NCBI GenBank assembly: GCA_034007295.1
Contig: JAVERC010000051.1
Coordinates: forward strand, 1-22,037
Source of the DNA: JACKCP01 sp034007295
GTDB taxonomy: Bacteria; Desulfobacterota; Desulfobacteria; Desulfobacterales; JACKCP01
Direction: 5' to 3'
Length of the DNA: 22,037 nt
In this document: one piece after another, positions 9,458-16,619 of the stretch
Layout: each line of letters begins with the position of its first letter
Numbering within the stretch: the stretch's first letter is position 1
Translations under genes and position numbers: made by a program
Notes under the pieces: model-generated
Database searches by the model: none
What the model saw: only the letters and a program-made list of their open reading frames with translations
What the model was told of the DNA's origin: nothing

Positions 9458-10707
9458 TGCTTAAAATTTCGAGATTTTGTTTAATAGTTGTGCTTACAAT
9501 TGTTTTTGTAATTTATATTGAACCAATGTTTAAAAAAATTTTTTATGAAAAAAAAACCGATCCTTCAATAAATTACAGCTCTGTTTTAAAAGGATTTGTT
9601 ATTGCAGATTATAATGAAAATGCAGGAAAAAAGTTTTATGATTTAAATAATAATTTTTATTCAAGAATTGAATATCAAAAACTTCTTCCAATGATTTATT
9701 ACAGGGATTTGTCAATATGGAAGTCTCTGCCTCAGAAAATTGACGGAATTGATATTAATTATAAAGAACTTGTGAAGTATAAGCAAATTTTAAGGATTAA
9801 GTCCCACGAGTTTGATTCTCCGGAAATTAATCTTTATCCTATGTATGAATCAGACTCTCTTTTTTCAAAAATTGAAAATCCTGACTCAATGTTTACAATA
9901 AAAAAATCAATAAAATTTATAAATGCAAACTCAAATAAAACAGATTTAAATCTGTCCCTAAAATTTACAAAAGCACTTCAAGATAATGGATTTAAGTTCC
10001 CTAGTAAACAAATTTTTGGAAACCCTGTCCCTAAAAAACCCTTTGATGAAGGTTATTTTATTGAGGACTCATCAGGCAGATTGTTTCATGTAAAAATGAA
10101 AAATAATAATCCTTTTGTTGCAGATACAAAAATCAAGCTTAAAAACAAAATTAAATACATAAAAATTCAGGAAAATGAGCTTAAAGAATATTACGGGGTA
10201 TTAGTAACAAATAAAAATGAATTTTTTCTTATTACATACAATAATTATGAGCTTATAAAGCTTCCTTTAGAAATTGATAATATTAAAGGAATGTATTTTG
10301 TCCTTTTGTCTGATATTCTTAAAAATGTTGTAAAAATAAAAAATAACAATCAGATAAGCTGTTATGCTTTTGATAAAAATTATAAACTTATTGATTCCTA
10401 TTCCATGTTTGCTCCAGGTTTTGATGAAAAAGCCAAAAAAATTTCAAATATATTTTTCCCTTTAACAATTTCTTTAGTGTCTTCAGACACCAGATATGTT
10501 GATTTTGATTTAAATTTCAGTATTTACGGTTTATTTACTTCAATACCTTTATTAATATTTTTTTTTCTTTTTTTAAGATTAAAAAATTTTAAGATTAGAG
10601 ATCATATTTTTGATTGTCTTCTTATTTTTTTTACCGGTATATCAGGCTTTTTTGCTTTTTTAGCTGTTGGCGGATTTAAAAATATGAAATGCACAATTAA
10701 GGCCTAG
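9457..10707 (+). CDS. DUF4857-type membrane-anchored protein
   Basis: 416 residues. An N-terminal membrane span (about 8-25) precedes a large, probably extracytoplasmic, domain. Two or more hydrophobic segments follow at the C-terminus (about 350-368 and 382-402). The soluble part shows features I associate with DUF4857: YYRDL near residue 90, GNPVPKKPFDEGYFI and RLFHVK in the middle, and a beta-rich repetitive layout. The gene starts on the last base of the permease stop (TGATG), with AGAGGGG as ribosome binding site. The function is not known; the operon suggests a partner of an ABC-2-type transporter. The family name rests on recalled motifs. Confidence 0.6.
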   Translation: MLKISRFCLIVVLTIVFVIYIEPMFKKIFYEKKTDPSINYSSVLKGFVIADYNENAGKKFYDLNNNFYSRIEYQKLLPMIYYRDLSIWKSLPQKIDGIDINYKELVKYKQILRIKSHEFDSPEINLYPMYESDSLFSKIENPDSMFTIKKSIKFINANSNKTDLNLSLKFTKALQDNGFKFPSKQIFGNPVPKKPFDEGYFIEDSSGRLFHVKMKNNNPFVADTKIKLKNKIKYIKIQENELKEYYGVLVTNKNEFFLITYNNYELIKLPLEIDNIKGMYFVLLSDILKNVVKIKNNNQISCYAFDKNYKLIDSYSMFAPGFDEKAKKISNIFFPLTISLVSSDTRYVDFDLNFSIYGLFTSIPLLIFFFLFLRLKNFKIRDHIFDCLLIFFTGISGFFAFLAVGGFKNMKCTIKA

Positions 10708-10729
10708 TTTAATTGCCTTTGCTATTTAA

Positions 10730-10868
10730 CTGCTGTACGAAAACGGGCTTATTTGTCCATTTAGGCGTCAGATTCAAAATTTAATCCTCAAAATACCAAA
10801 TGTATTCCTGCAGTTAAATTTCTGATCTTTCTTGGAATGAACAAAAAATTCTCGTTTTCGGCCAATTA
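10730..10868 (+). repeat. ~139-bp palindromic repeat (MITE-like), copy B
   Basis: Nearly full-length copy, roughly 85-90% identical by eye to 21507-21645 and in the same orientation. It begins CTGCTGTACGAAAACGGGC and ends CTCGTTTTCGGCCAATTA. The flanks CTATTTAA (10722-10729) and CTAATTAA (10869-10876) agree at 7 of 8 positions and look like a slightly decayed target duplication. The copy lies 22 nt downstream of the DUF4857 gene; its long hairpin might also stop transcription there. Confidence 0.8.
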
Positions 10869-10948
10869 CTAATTAATTTCAAAAATTATAATTTTAAAAG
10901 TTAAAAGTGGAATTTTTATTTTTCATTAGGAATATCTAATTTTTTTAG

Positions 10949-10977
10949 TTGACACTATTTTTAAAAGAATATATTAA
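10949..10977 (+). promoter_or_regulatory. Sigma70-type promoter of the flavodoxin operon
   Basis: TTGACA (10949-10954), a 17-nt spacer, then TATTAA (10972-10977), about 30 nt before the flavodoxin start. The -35 is a perfect consensus and the spacing is ideal. Confidence 0.6.
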
Positions 10978-11006
10978 TATCACAACAATGATTAATAGGA
11001 GGTATT

Positions 11007-11447
11007 ATGAATAAAACACTTATAGTTTATGGCTCTACTACTGGAAATACTGAAAATGCAGCTGAAATGATAGAAAAAATCCTTTCTTCAAAAGGTCTGG
11101 ATGTTACATTAAAAGACGTATCTTTTATTACACCAAAAGAAACAATTGATTATGATTTTTTAATTATGGGTTCATCAACCTGGGGTGATGACGATATTGA
11201 ACTTCAAGAGGATTTTGCAACTTTTTACGATGATTTGGATAAAGCCAAAATTTCTGGAAAAAAAGTTGCTGTTTTTGGATGCGGAGATTCTTCATATACA
11301 TTTTTTTGTGGGGCTGTAGATGCAATTGAAGACAAAGTAAGAGAACTTGGCGGAGAGCTTGTTGTTGACTCACTAAAAATTGACGGCGATCCAGATGATG
11401 CAAAAAAGGAAATAGAAAGCTGGGCAGCTGAAATTGCAAATTTATAA
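11007..11447 (+). CDS. fld: Short-chain flavodoxin
   Basis: 146 residues, the length of short-chain flavodoxins. It is an FMN-binding electron carrier of the cytoplasm that can replace ferredoxin in low-potential reactions. The phosphate loop is GSTTGNT (9-15). The 60s loop is STWGDDDIELQEDF, with the stacking Trp59. The 90s loop is FGCGDSSYTFFCGAVDAIE, with the second stacking aromatic Tyr97. These loops are nearly the same as in Desulfovibrio flavodoxin. A strong AGGAGG lies 4-5 nt before the ATG, and a good promoter is just upstream. It is co-transcribed with the cysteine-rich gene that follows 13 nt later. Flavodoxins are often induced by iron limitation, but no Fur box stands out here. 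Confidence 0.95.
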   Translation: MNKTLIVYGSTTGNTENAAEMIEKILSSKGLDVTLKDVSFITPKETIDYDFLIMGSSTWGDDDIELQEDFATFYDDLDKAKISGKKVAVFGCGDSSYTFFCGAVDAIEDKVRELGGELVVDSLKIDGDPDDAKKEIESWAAEIANL

Positions 11448-11460
11448 TAAGGAGATAAAA

Positions 11461-11838
11461 GTGACCAAACAACAGTCAAAGGTTATGAAATCTTTTCAAA
11501 TAAAAACAATAACCAAACTAGGTCAGGGAACTTTTGATTCTATTGATTTAAAAAATCCAATCTTTTCAAGGTGGCTTGTAGGGTTTATGGCAGATAATAA
11601 AATTCCTTTTCAGGTAGTTCATCTTGGAGAAGGGGTAACAAGAATAATTAAATCAGGTTCTGTATGTCCGCATTGCCAGGGAAAAGGATTTGTTAATGTT
11701 GATCAGACCCCTGTCCATGTTGAAATACCAGAACATTTAAAAGACAGCCTTTGTTGTGATGGAAATAAAATTTGTTCATGCAAAGGCGGATGTGCAGATG
11801 GAGGCGAGTGTTGTAAGGCGAAGTCAAAAGCTGCATAA
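11461..11838 (+). CDS. Cysteine-rich protein linked to flavodoxin, metal-binding tail
   Basis: 125 residues from a GTG start at 11461, chosen because AAGGAG stands 6 nt before it; an in-frame ATG at 11434 would overlap the flavodoxin gene and has no ribosome binding site. I do not recognise the N-terminal ~65 residues, which contain IFSRWLVGFMADNKIPFQVV. The C-terminal half has CPHCQGKG, as in DnaJ-type zinc modules, then a dense tail with CC, CSC, C and CC spaced by short Gly/Lys stretches, nine cysteines in all. This looks like a zinc site plus a metallothionein-like or iron-sulphur tail. Its place directly behind flavodoxin, before a shared terminator, suggests a role in redox or metal handling. 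That is inference from context. Confidence 0.75.
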   Translation: MTKQQSKVMKSFQIKTITKLGQGTFDSIDLKNPIFSRWLVGFMADNKIPFQVVHLGEGVTRIIKSGSVCPHCQGKGFVNVDQTPVHVEIPEHLKDSLCCDGNKICSCKGGCADGGECCKAKSKAA

Positions 11839-11876
11839 TAATTTTAAGTACTCATAACTTTCTTTCCCTCTATATT

Positions 11877-11912
11877 AAAACGGCTGGGCAAATATGCCCG
11901 GCCGTTTTTTTA
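11877..11912 (+). terminator. Rho-independent terminator of the flavodoxin operon
   Basis: A 10-bp GC-rich stem (ACGGCTGGGC with GCCCGGCCGT, one G-T pair), a 6-nt loop, then seven T residues. It stands 39 nt after the stop of the cysteine-rich gene. Confidence 0.92.
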
Positions 11913-11969
11913 TTTTATTTGGATTAAATTATTTCATTTATTGAAAAAAAATTAATTAAAGATTATTAT

Positions 11970-11984
11970 ATGACTTCAAGTCAT
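11970..11984. promoter_or_regulatory. Palindromic operator-like site before the aldehyde dehydrogenase
   Basis: ATGACTT-C-AAGTCAT is a perfect 7-bp inverted repeat with a single central base, 44 nt upstream of the start. Its place in the promoter region suits a dimeric regulator. No adjacent regulator gene supports it. Confidence 0.4.
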
Positions 11985-12028
11985 TTAGAGTTTAATCAAA
12001 AATCATATAAATTAAAAAAGGGGGAGAA

Positions 12029-13612
12029 ATGCTTCAGCAGGCTGAATACCTAAATCAATTTACTATTTCTTTTAATAAAGCAACAGGCGAAGAAATTGGG
12101 TCAACCCAAATTGATAGTATAGAAGATTTTAAAATTATAATTGAAAAAGCAAGGTCAGCCCAGAAACAATGGGAACTTGTTCCAGTTTCAAAAAGGGCGG
12201 CTATTATTAAAAAATTAAGTTATATTATCTGCGAAAGATGTGACGAGCTCGCAAAAACAATATCTGAAGACAACGGAAAAACAAGAGTAGATGCAATAAT
12301 AACAGAAATTTTACCAACAGCCATGTCTGCTTCATATTATGCTAAAAAAGCAAAAAAATTTTTAAAAACAAGATATTTAAAGCCTGGAAGTGTATTGCTT
12401 GCCAATAAAATCAGCAGGATAAAAAGAGTTCCTTTTGGAGTATTGGGAATTATTTCTCCATGGAATTATCCTTTTGCAATTCCTTTTTCAGAGCTTGTTA
12501 TGGGACTTCTTGCAGGAAATGCAGTTATTCTTAAAACAGCAGCAGAAACCCAGATGGTCGGCAAAATTTTAAAAGAAATTTTTGAAGAATCAGGCTTGCC
12601 TGAAAATGTATTTAATTATGTTAATATGCCCGGGAAAGTAGCCGGAGATGCTTTTCTTGAAAACGGCATAGACAAGCTTTTTTTTACAGGTTCTGTTCCT
12701 GTTGGGAAATATTTGATGGGAAAAGCAGCTGAAACACTTACTCCGGTCAGTCTTGAACTTGGAGGAAATGACGCAGCTCTTGTTTGTCCTGATTCAGATA
12801 TAAAAAGAACAGTTGATGGAATAATCTGGGCTGGATTCCAAAATGCAGGGCAATCTTGTGGAGGAGTTGAAAGAGTTTATGTTCATGAGGATATTTATGA
12901 TGCTTTTCTTGAAGAATTAAAAATAAAAATTGAAAGGCTAAGAATTGGCTGCGATGAAGATTTTAATGTTGACATTGGAGTGATGACAACAGAAAGACAG
13001 GTTGCAACAGTAAAAAGGCATATTGATGAAGCCCTTGAAAAAGGTGCTATTGTTTTTGCAAAAGCACAGTGTGCAGATGAAAATAAATGGAAGAATATTT
13101 TTTGCCCTTGTGTTTTAACAAATGTAAATCATGAAATGCTTGTGATGAAGGAAGAGAGTTTTGGGCCGGTAATTGGTGTAATGAAAGTAAAAGATATGGA
13201 TGAAGCAATTTCTTATGCAAATGATTCAAATCTTGGGCTTAGTTCTTCAGTGTGGTCATCTAACAGGAAAAAAGCAATAAAAATTGCATCAAAAATTAAA
13301 GCCGGAGCTGTTACAATAAACGACCATCTTATGAGTCATGGACTTGCTGAAACTCCATGGGGAGGATTCAAGGAATCTGGAATAGGCAGAACTCACGGAG
13401 AAATCGGTTTTGCTGAAATGACAGAACCCCAGGTAATTGTAAATGACATTATGCCTTTTGTGAAAAGGGACATGTGGTGGCATCCACACAATAAAAAAGT
13501 ATATAACGGCATAAAAGGAATTTTGGAATTGTTGTATGGAAAAGGAATTAGGAAAAGAATTTTGGGGCTATACAAAATGATTCTTTTGTTTCCCCGAACT
13601 TTTATAAGATAA
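12029..13612 (+). CDS. NAD(P)-dependent aldehyde dehydrogenase
   Basis: 527 residues; oxidises an aldehyde to the acid with NAD or NADP. All catalytic landmarks are present: ISPWNYP with Asn146, the cofactor-binding Lys169 (VILKTAAE), the GSVPVG loop (221-226), general base Glu243 in LELGG, nucleophile Cys277 in NAGQSCGG, and ESFGPV further on. The chain runs about 40 residues past the usual end, with a basic, hydrophobic tail (KGIRKRILGLYKMILLF). This may attach it to the membrane, as in long-chain fatty aldehyde dehydrogenases. The GGGGGAG ribosome binding site is close to the ATG. It stands as a single gene with a palindromic site upstream. The substrate is not certain; a medium- or long-chain aldehyde is a reasonable guess from the tail. 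Confidence 0.9.
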   Translation: MLQQAEYLNQFTISFNKATGEEIGSTQIDSIEDFKIIIEKARSAQKQWELVPVSKRAAIIKKLSYIICERCDELAKTISEDNGKTRVDAIITEILPTAMSASYYAKKAKKFLKTRYLKPGSVLLANKISRIKRVPFGVLGIISPWNYPFAIPFSELVMGLLAGNAVILKTAAETQMVGKILKEIFEESGLPENVFNYVNMPGKVAGDAFLENGIDKLFFTGSVPVGKYLMGKAAETLTPVSLELGGNDAALVCPDSDIKRTVDGIIWAGFQNAGQSCGGVERVYVHEDIYDAFLEELKIKIERLRIGCDEDFNVDIGVMTTERQVATVKRHIDEALEKGAIVFAKAQCADENKWKNIFCPCVLTNVNHEMLVMKEESFGPVIGVMKVKDMDEAISYANDSNLGLSSSVWSSNRKKAIKIASKIKAGAVTINDHLMSHGLAETPWGGFKESGIGRTHGEIGFAEMTEPQVIVNDIMPFVKRDMWWHPHNKKVYNGIKGILELLYGKGIRKRILGLYKMILLFPRTFIR

Positions 13613-13660
13613 TAGTAATTTAATTTTTATATTTCGCATTATTTAAAAAATTATCTTTTT

Positions 13661-13700
13661 TTATACTTGCTCACAATCAAGCATTTGTGAGCAAGTATAA
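13661..13700. other. Perfect 16-bp inverted repeat at the edge of the GC-rich patch
   Basis: TTATACTTGCTCACAA (13661-13676) and its exact complement TTGTGAGCAAGTATAA (13685-13700), separated by 8 nt. It lies 48 nt after the aldehyde dehydrogenase stop and could end that transcript, though no clear T run follows on either strand. It also marks the point where composition changes from AT-rich to GC-rich. Confidence 0.6.
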
Positions 13701-13713
13701 AATTTGGGGTATC

Positions 13714-13797
13714 TTATTTTGGTCCGACCACCTTGACCCTGTTCGATCCTTTGAGCATTTTGCCCGTCTGGTTCATGCCGGCAGGGTGTGATCCCAT
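13714..13797 (-). CDS. Possible 27-codon small ORF downstream of the secreted protein gene
   Basis: ATG to TAA, 27 residues and basic (ends NRVKVVGPK). Its third codon positions favour G and C like the rest of the patch. AGGG precedes the ATG closely. It follows a hairpin behind the secreted-protein gene on the same strand. It could be a real small protein, the tail of a lost gene, or chance. Confidence 0.25.
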   Translation of the reverse strand: MGSHPAGMNQTGKMLKGSNRVKVVGPK

Positions 13798-13802
13798 TTC
13801 CC

Positions 13803-13847
13803 TGTGCCGGAAAACTCCCGTCTTCGGAATTTTCCGGGATCAGGCAC
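13803..13847 (-). terminator. Hairpin downstream of the secreted-protein gene
   Basis: CCGGAAAA (13807-13814) pairs with TTTTCCGG (13830-13837). Further inner TCC/GGA pairs follow one mismatch, with a short CGTCTTC loop, and an outer GTGCC/GGCAC pair can form. It begins 18 nt after the stop of the minus-strand gene. There is no long T run, so it may be a weak terminator or a processing structure. Confidence 0.45.
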
Positions 13848-13864
13848 TTTATGATTGCTAGTCC

Positions 13865-14299
13865 CTATTGACCTGGCGGGGGCTTGCGCTGCCCTGCGTC
13901 GATGCCCATAAGCCCGTTGACTATTGGTGCATTGTTTACAGAAGCAGTGCCCCGGCCGACATATCTTAACTCCAGCACATAGGTTGTTTTATTTGACACT
14001 TCAAAAATAGGGGAAAAGGGATCCTTAGCCTCATAGAGGTTCCGATTCCCGACGGCTCTGCCCTTGGTAACGGTGATGGTAGATGCGTATCCGTTGGGAA
14101 TATTGATCCTGTGTGAATCCGATTCCAGACTGCCGTTAATGAAATAGTAGGACCTGGTGCCGGGGTTGTAGGCTGTGACATTGTAGATCCCGGCATTGGC
14201 CTTGTTTATGGTAATTACCTCTCCGGCAGATGCCAGGGAAAGCACGGCAAAGGAAATCAGAACCGATGCCAGTGTCATCATTGGTATTCGTTTAATCAT
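13865..14299 (-). CDS. Secreted or periplasmic protein of unknown function in a GC-rich patch
   Basis: 144 residues from the ATG at 14299. That start is chosen because a perfect AGGAGG lies 5 nt upstream; an in-frame ATG at 14317 sits before the ribosome binding site itself. The N-terminus is a clear Sec signal peptide (basic MIKR, hydrophobic LASVLISFAVLSL, cleavage after ASA at about residue 25). The mature part is rich in beta-prone residues (YNVTAYNPG, YYFINGSL, TTYVLELRYVG) and ends in a Pro/Gly tail. I do not recognise the family. The gene and its flanks are near 50% GC by eye against about 30% around them, with different codon use, which suggests recent transfer. It is probably a soluble periplasmic or surface protein. 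Confidence 0.75.
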   Translation of the reverse strand: MIKRIPMMTLASVLISFAVLSLASAGEVITINKANAGIYNVTAYNPGTRSYYFINGSLESDSHRINIPNGYASTITVTKGRAVGNRNLYEAKDPFSPIFEVSNKTTYVLELRYVGRGTASVNNAPIVNGLMGIDAGQRKPPPGQ

Positions 14300-14439
14300 T
14301 TTGTCCTCCTGTTGCATTCGGTTTCACCTATATTTTAATCTGACATTTTTTTGTATTGGCAATTAGTAACGCAAGCTATGTGCCGCGATTGTCTAAAAAA
14401 ACATCCCTGATTAAAATTGAGGCTTAATAAATAGCTATT

Positions 14440-15138
14440 TTATTTTTTTGTTAATTTTTTAGTTTCATCTGAACTAAGATATCTCCATTTACCCTCTTTA
14501 AGATTCCCAAGGTAAATTTCAGACATTCTGATTCTTATTAAATCCACAACTTTTTTATTTAATGTTTCAACCATTTTTCTGATTTGTCTGTTTCGGCCTT
14601 CTTTGAGCGTAAAACTTAAATATTCATTTTTTTTTCTTTTTTTTGAAACTTTTCTTGTTTTTCTTTTGTCAATTACAACACCATTAGAAAGAAGTTTTAT
14701 TTCTTCATCTGTTAAAGGAATATTTGTTTTAACAAGATATTCCTTTTCATGGTCATAGGACGGGTGAGACAGTCTGTTGTGAAGCTCACCATCATTTGTA
14801 AGAAGAATCAATCCTCTTGAGTACATATCAAGTCTTCCAACGGGGTAGATTCTTTCTTTTACATCTATAAGATCAATTATGGTTTTTTTCCCTTTGTGAC
14901 TGCAGCTTGAAACAAATCCTGGCGGTTTATTGAGCATAATGTAAACAGTCTTTTCTTCAAGACTGATTTTTTGACCGTTTACATAAACCATATCTTTTTC
15001 AGGATCAATTTTTGTTCCAAGGGATGCAGTCTCGTCATTGACCCTTACCTTGTTATCCAGAATAAGTTCTTCGGCCTTTCTTCTAGAGCAGTAACCTGAG
15101 TTTGCTATGAATTTCTGCAGTCTTACCTGTTCACTCAT
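14440..15138 (-). CDS. rluB: RsuA/RluB-family rRNA pseudouridine synthase
   Basis: 232 residues. An N-terminal S4 RNA-binding domain (RLQKFIANSGYCSRRKAEELI, then VRVNDE) is followed by the synthase domain with the catalytic motif GRLDMYSRGLILLTNDG (Asp104). NRQIRKM further on is a second family signature. RluB makes pseudouridine at position 2605 of 23S rRNA. RsuA (16S) and RluE/RluF are close relatives, and I favour RluB on the general look of the sequence, not on a decisive residue. A Lys-rich stretch (KTRKVSKKRKKNEY) lies between the two. The ATG overlaps the argJ stop by 4 nt (ATGA), so translation is coupled. Confidence 0.88.
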   Translation of the reverse strand: MSEQVRLQKFIANSGYCSRRKAEELILDNKVRVNDETASLGTKIDPEKDMVYVNGQKISLEEKTVYIMLNKPPGFVSSCSHKGKKTIIDLIDVKERIYPVGRLDMYSRGLILLTNDGELHNRLSHPSYDHEKEYLVKTNIPLTDEEIKLLSNGVVIDKRKTRKVSKKRKKNEYLSFTLKEGRNRQIRKMVETLNKKVVDLIRIRMSEIYLGNLKEGKWRYLSSDETKKLTKK

Positions 15139-16316
15139 GATCTGTAATCAGCATTTATCTTAATATATTCATAGGAAAGATCACTTGTGATTATGTAATC
15201 TGAGCTTGTTCCTAAATTTAGATCTATTGTAATTTCAAAGGAATCTCTTTTCATTATTGCAGAGGCTTTATCTTCATTAATATGTCCAAGCCCAAAGCCT
15301 TTTTCCATCATGCACACATCTTCAAAATAAATATCTGTTTCATATGGATCAATTTCAGCTCCAGACCTTCCGGCAGCAGCAATTATTCGTCCCCAGTTTG
15401 GGTCTTGTCCAAAAAGTGCTGTTTTAAAAAGATTTGAATGAGCAACTGCATTTACAACTTTAAAGGCATCTTCATCTGATTTTGCATTTACAGCATTTAT
15501 TCTTACAACTTTTGTTGTGCCTTCACCATCTCTTACTATTTCTCTTGCAAGAAAAATAAGAGCATTATCAAGAAGATTTTGAAAAGCAAAGGCTTTTTCG
15601 TGGGAATCAATTTTAACACCGGAAAGTCCGTTAGCCATGAGAAGAGCAGTGTCATTTGTGCTTGTATCACCGTCAACTGTGATTTTATTGAAACTTTTGT
15701 TAACTGCCTTTATAAGAAAATTTTTGATTGCATTTTCATCAATTTCTGCATCTGTCATAACATAACAAAGCATTGTTGCCATATCAGGCCTTATCATTCC
15801 AGCCCCTTTTGCTATTGCAAGAAGAGTTATCTCTTTTCCTTCAATTACTTCCTTTAAAACAATATTTTTTTTAAATTTGTCAGTTGTCATTATTGCATCT
15901 GTAAAATCTGTAAAATCTTCTTTTAAGTTTGATTTTAAGTTTTCAATATTTGAAATTATTTTTTCCACAGGAAGATTTTGTCCTATTACTCCGGTTGAAG
16001 AAACCTGAACATGTGAAAAATCAATCCCAAGGGATTTTGCGGTTTCTTTGACAATAAGTCTTGAGTTTTCAATCCCCTGTTTTCCTGTTGCACAATTTGC
16101 ATTTCCGCTGTTTACAATTAGAGCAGAGCATTTTTTTGAAATTATGTTTTCCCTTGAAACTGTAACCGGAGCTGCAACAGCTTTATTTTTAGTAAAAACA
16201 GCTGCTGCATTTGAACAAATTTCAGAAACAATAAGACCAAGATCCTTTAAATTGTTCTTTTTTATTCCGCAGCTTATTCCGGCTGCTTTAAAACCTTTGC
16301 ATTGTAGTTTTTCCAT
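15135..16316 (-). CDS. argJ: Bifunctional ornithine acetyltransferase / N-acetylglutamate synthase ArgJ
   Basis: 393 residues, the usual length. ArgJ transfers the acetyl group from N-acetylornithine to glutamate in the cyclic arginine pathway; some members also use acetyl-CoA. The precursor cuts itself into two chains at an Ala-Thr bond, seen here in KGAGMIRPDMATML (Ala180-Thr181). Other signatures are NSGNANCATG (69-78), STGVIG (107-112), the TVDGDTSTNDT segment, and DPNWGRIIAAAGRSGA. Whether it is mono- or bifunctional cannot be read from sequence alone. It overlaps rluB downstream and is divergent from the small zinc-ribbon ORF and truA, with a 111-nt shared upstream region. Confidence 0.95.
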   Translation of the reverse strand: MEKLQCKGFKAAGISCGIKKNNLKDLGLIVSEICSNAAAVFTKNKAVAAPVTVSRENIISKKCSALIVNSGNANCATGKQGIENSRLIVKETAKSLGIDFSHVQVSSTGVIGQNLPVEKIISNIENLKSNLKEDFTDFTDAIMTTDKFKKNIVLKEVIEGKEITLLAIAKGAGMIRPDMATMLCYVMTDAEIDENAIKNFLIKAVNKSFNKITVDGDTSTNDTALLMANGLSGVKIDSHEKAFAFQNLLDNALIFLAREIVRDGEGTTKVVRINAVNAKSDEDAFKVVNAVAHSNLFKTALFGQDPNWGRIIAAAGRSGAEIDPYETDIYFEDVCMMEKGFGLGHINEDKASAIMKRDSFEITIDLNLGTSSDYIITSDLSYEYIKINADYRS

Positions 16317-16427
16317 GATATTTTCCGTATTTGATTTTTTGTTTTATTTTGATATAACTTACATTTTTTTAAAAGCACTAATTGTACTTTTAATTTTTGG
16401 AATGGCAAGAAAATTTGAGGATTTAAT

Positions 16428-16610
16428 ATGAAAAAATTTGAAGGAACCTGTCCATACTGCAAGGGAAGGGTTGTTCTTAAAAGAAGCTGAAGAACTGCTT
16501 TTTTTTATTGCAAGGATTGCAAAACAAAATTTGAAAAAGAGAAAATGAAATTTTTTTTAAACGATGATGCAGAAGAAATTCTGGCTTTTCTACCAGTTGA
16601 CAGGCTTTAG
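16428..16610 (+). CDS. Small zinc-ribbon protein with in-frame UGA (candidate selenoprotein)
   Basis: Reads as 60 residues if the TGA at 16488-16490 is decoded. The ATG has a GAGG ribosome binding site 7 nt before it. Before the TGA comes CPYCKGRVVLKRS; after it, in the same frame, RTAFFYCKDCKTKFEKEK, then an acidic tail ending LPVDRL. The two CxxC pairs (Cys8/Cys11 and Cys28/Cys31) form one zinc ribbon spanning the TGA, so the ORF reads as a single gene without frameshift. A hairpin with a GG-containing loop follows the TGA, as a bacterial SECIS would. The stop lies 9 nt before the truA start, so translation through the UGA would couple to truA. Alternatively it is a recent Arg (CGA) to stop mutation. 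The family is not recognised. Open reading in this form is seen; selenocysteine is inference. Confidence 0.55.
16496..16532 (+). promoter_or_regulatory. SECIS-like hairpin after the in-frame UGA
   Basis: TTGCAA-GGA-TTGCAA (16508-16522) forms a perfect 6-bp stem with GG in the loop, extended below by a T run pairing with AAAACAAAA. The GG lies 23 nt after the UGA, within the spacing known for bacterial SECIS elements. The apical part resembles the UGC-AGGU-GCA top of the E. coli fdhF element but has GGA in place of GGU. Confidence 0.4.
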
Positions 16611-16619
16611 GTTTTTAAA

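Noticed and set aside
11434..11460. Earlier ATG for the cysteine-rich gene
   Set aside because: It lies inside the flavodoxin gene without a ribosome binding site, while the GTG at 11461 has AAGGAG at 6 nt.
11164..11479. Two overlapping minus-strand ORFs across the flavodoxin gene
   Set aside because: They are antisense shadows of a clear flavodoxin with intact motifs, and their proteins are low-complexity.
13738..13760. tRNA-like T-loop (GTTCGATCC)
   Set aside because: No acceptor stem, D-arm or anticodon arm can be drawn around it; no tRNA gene was found in the window.
13966..14196. 76-codon minus-strand ORF within the GC-rich patch
   Set aside because: It overlaps the secreted-protein gene in another frame; the secreted protein has a ribosome binding site and signal peptide.
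15579..16431. Plus-strand ORFs opposite argJ
   Set aside because: Antisense shadows of argJ; no ribosome binding sites and no family resemblance.
16488..16490. Reading the TGA as a frameshift artefact
   Set aside because: Both sides are in the same frame and the cysteine pairs fit one zinc ribbon, so no base needs adding or removing. A nonsense substitution remains open.
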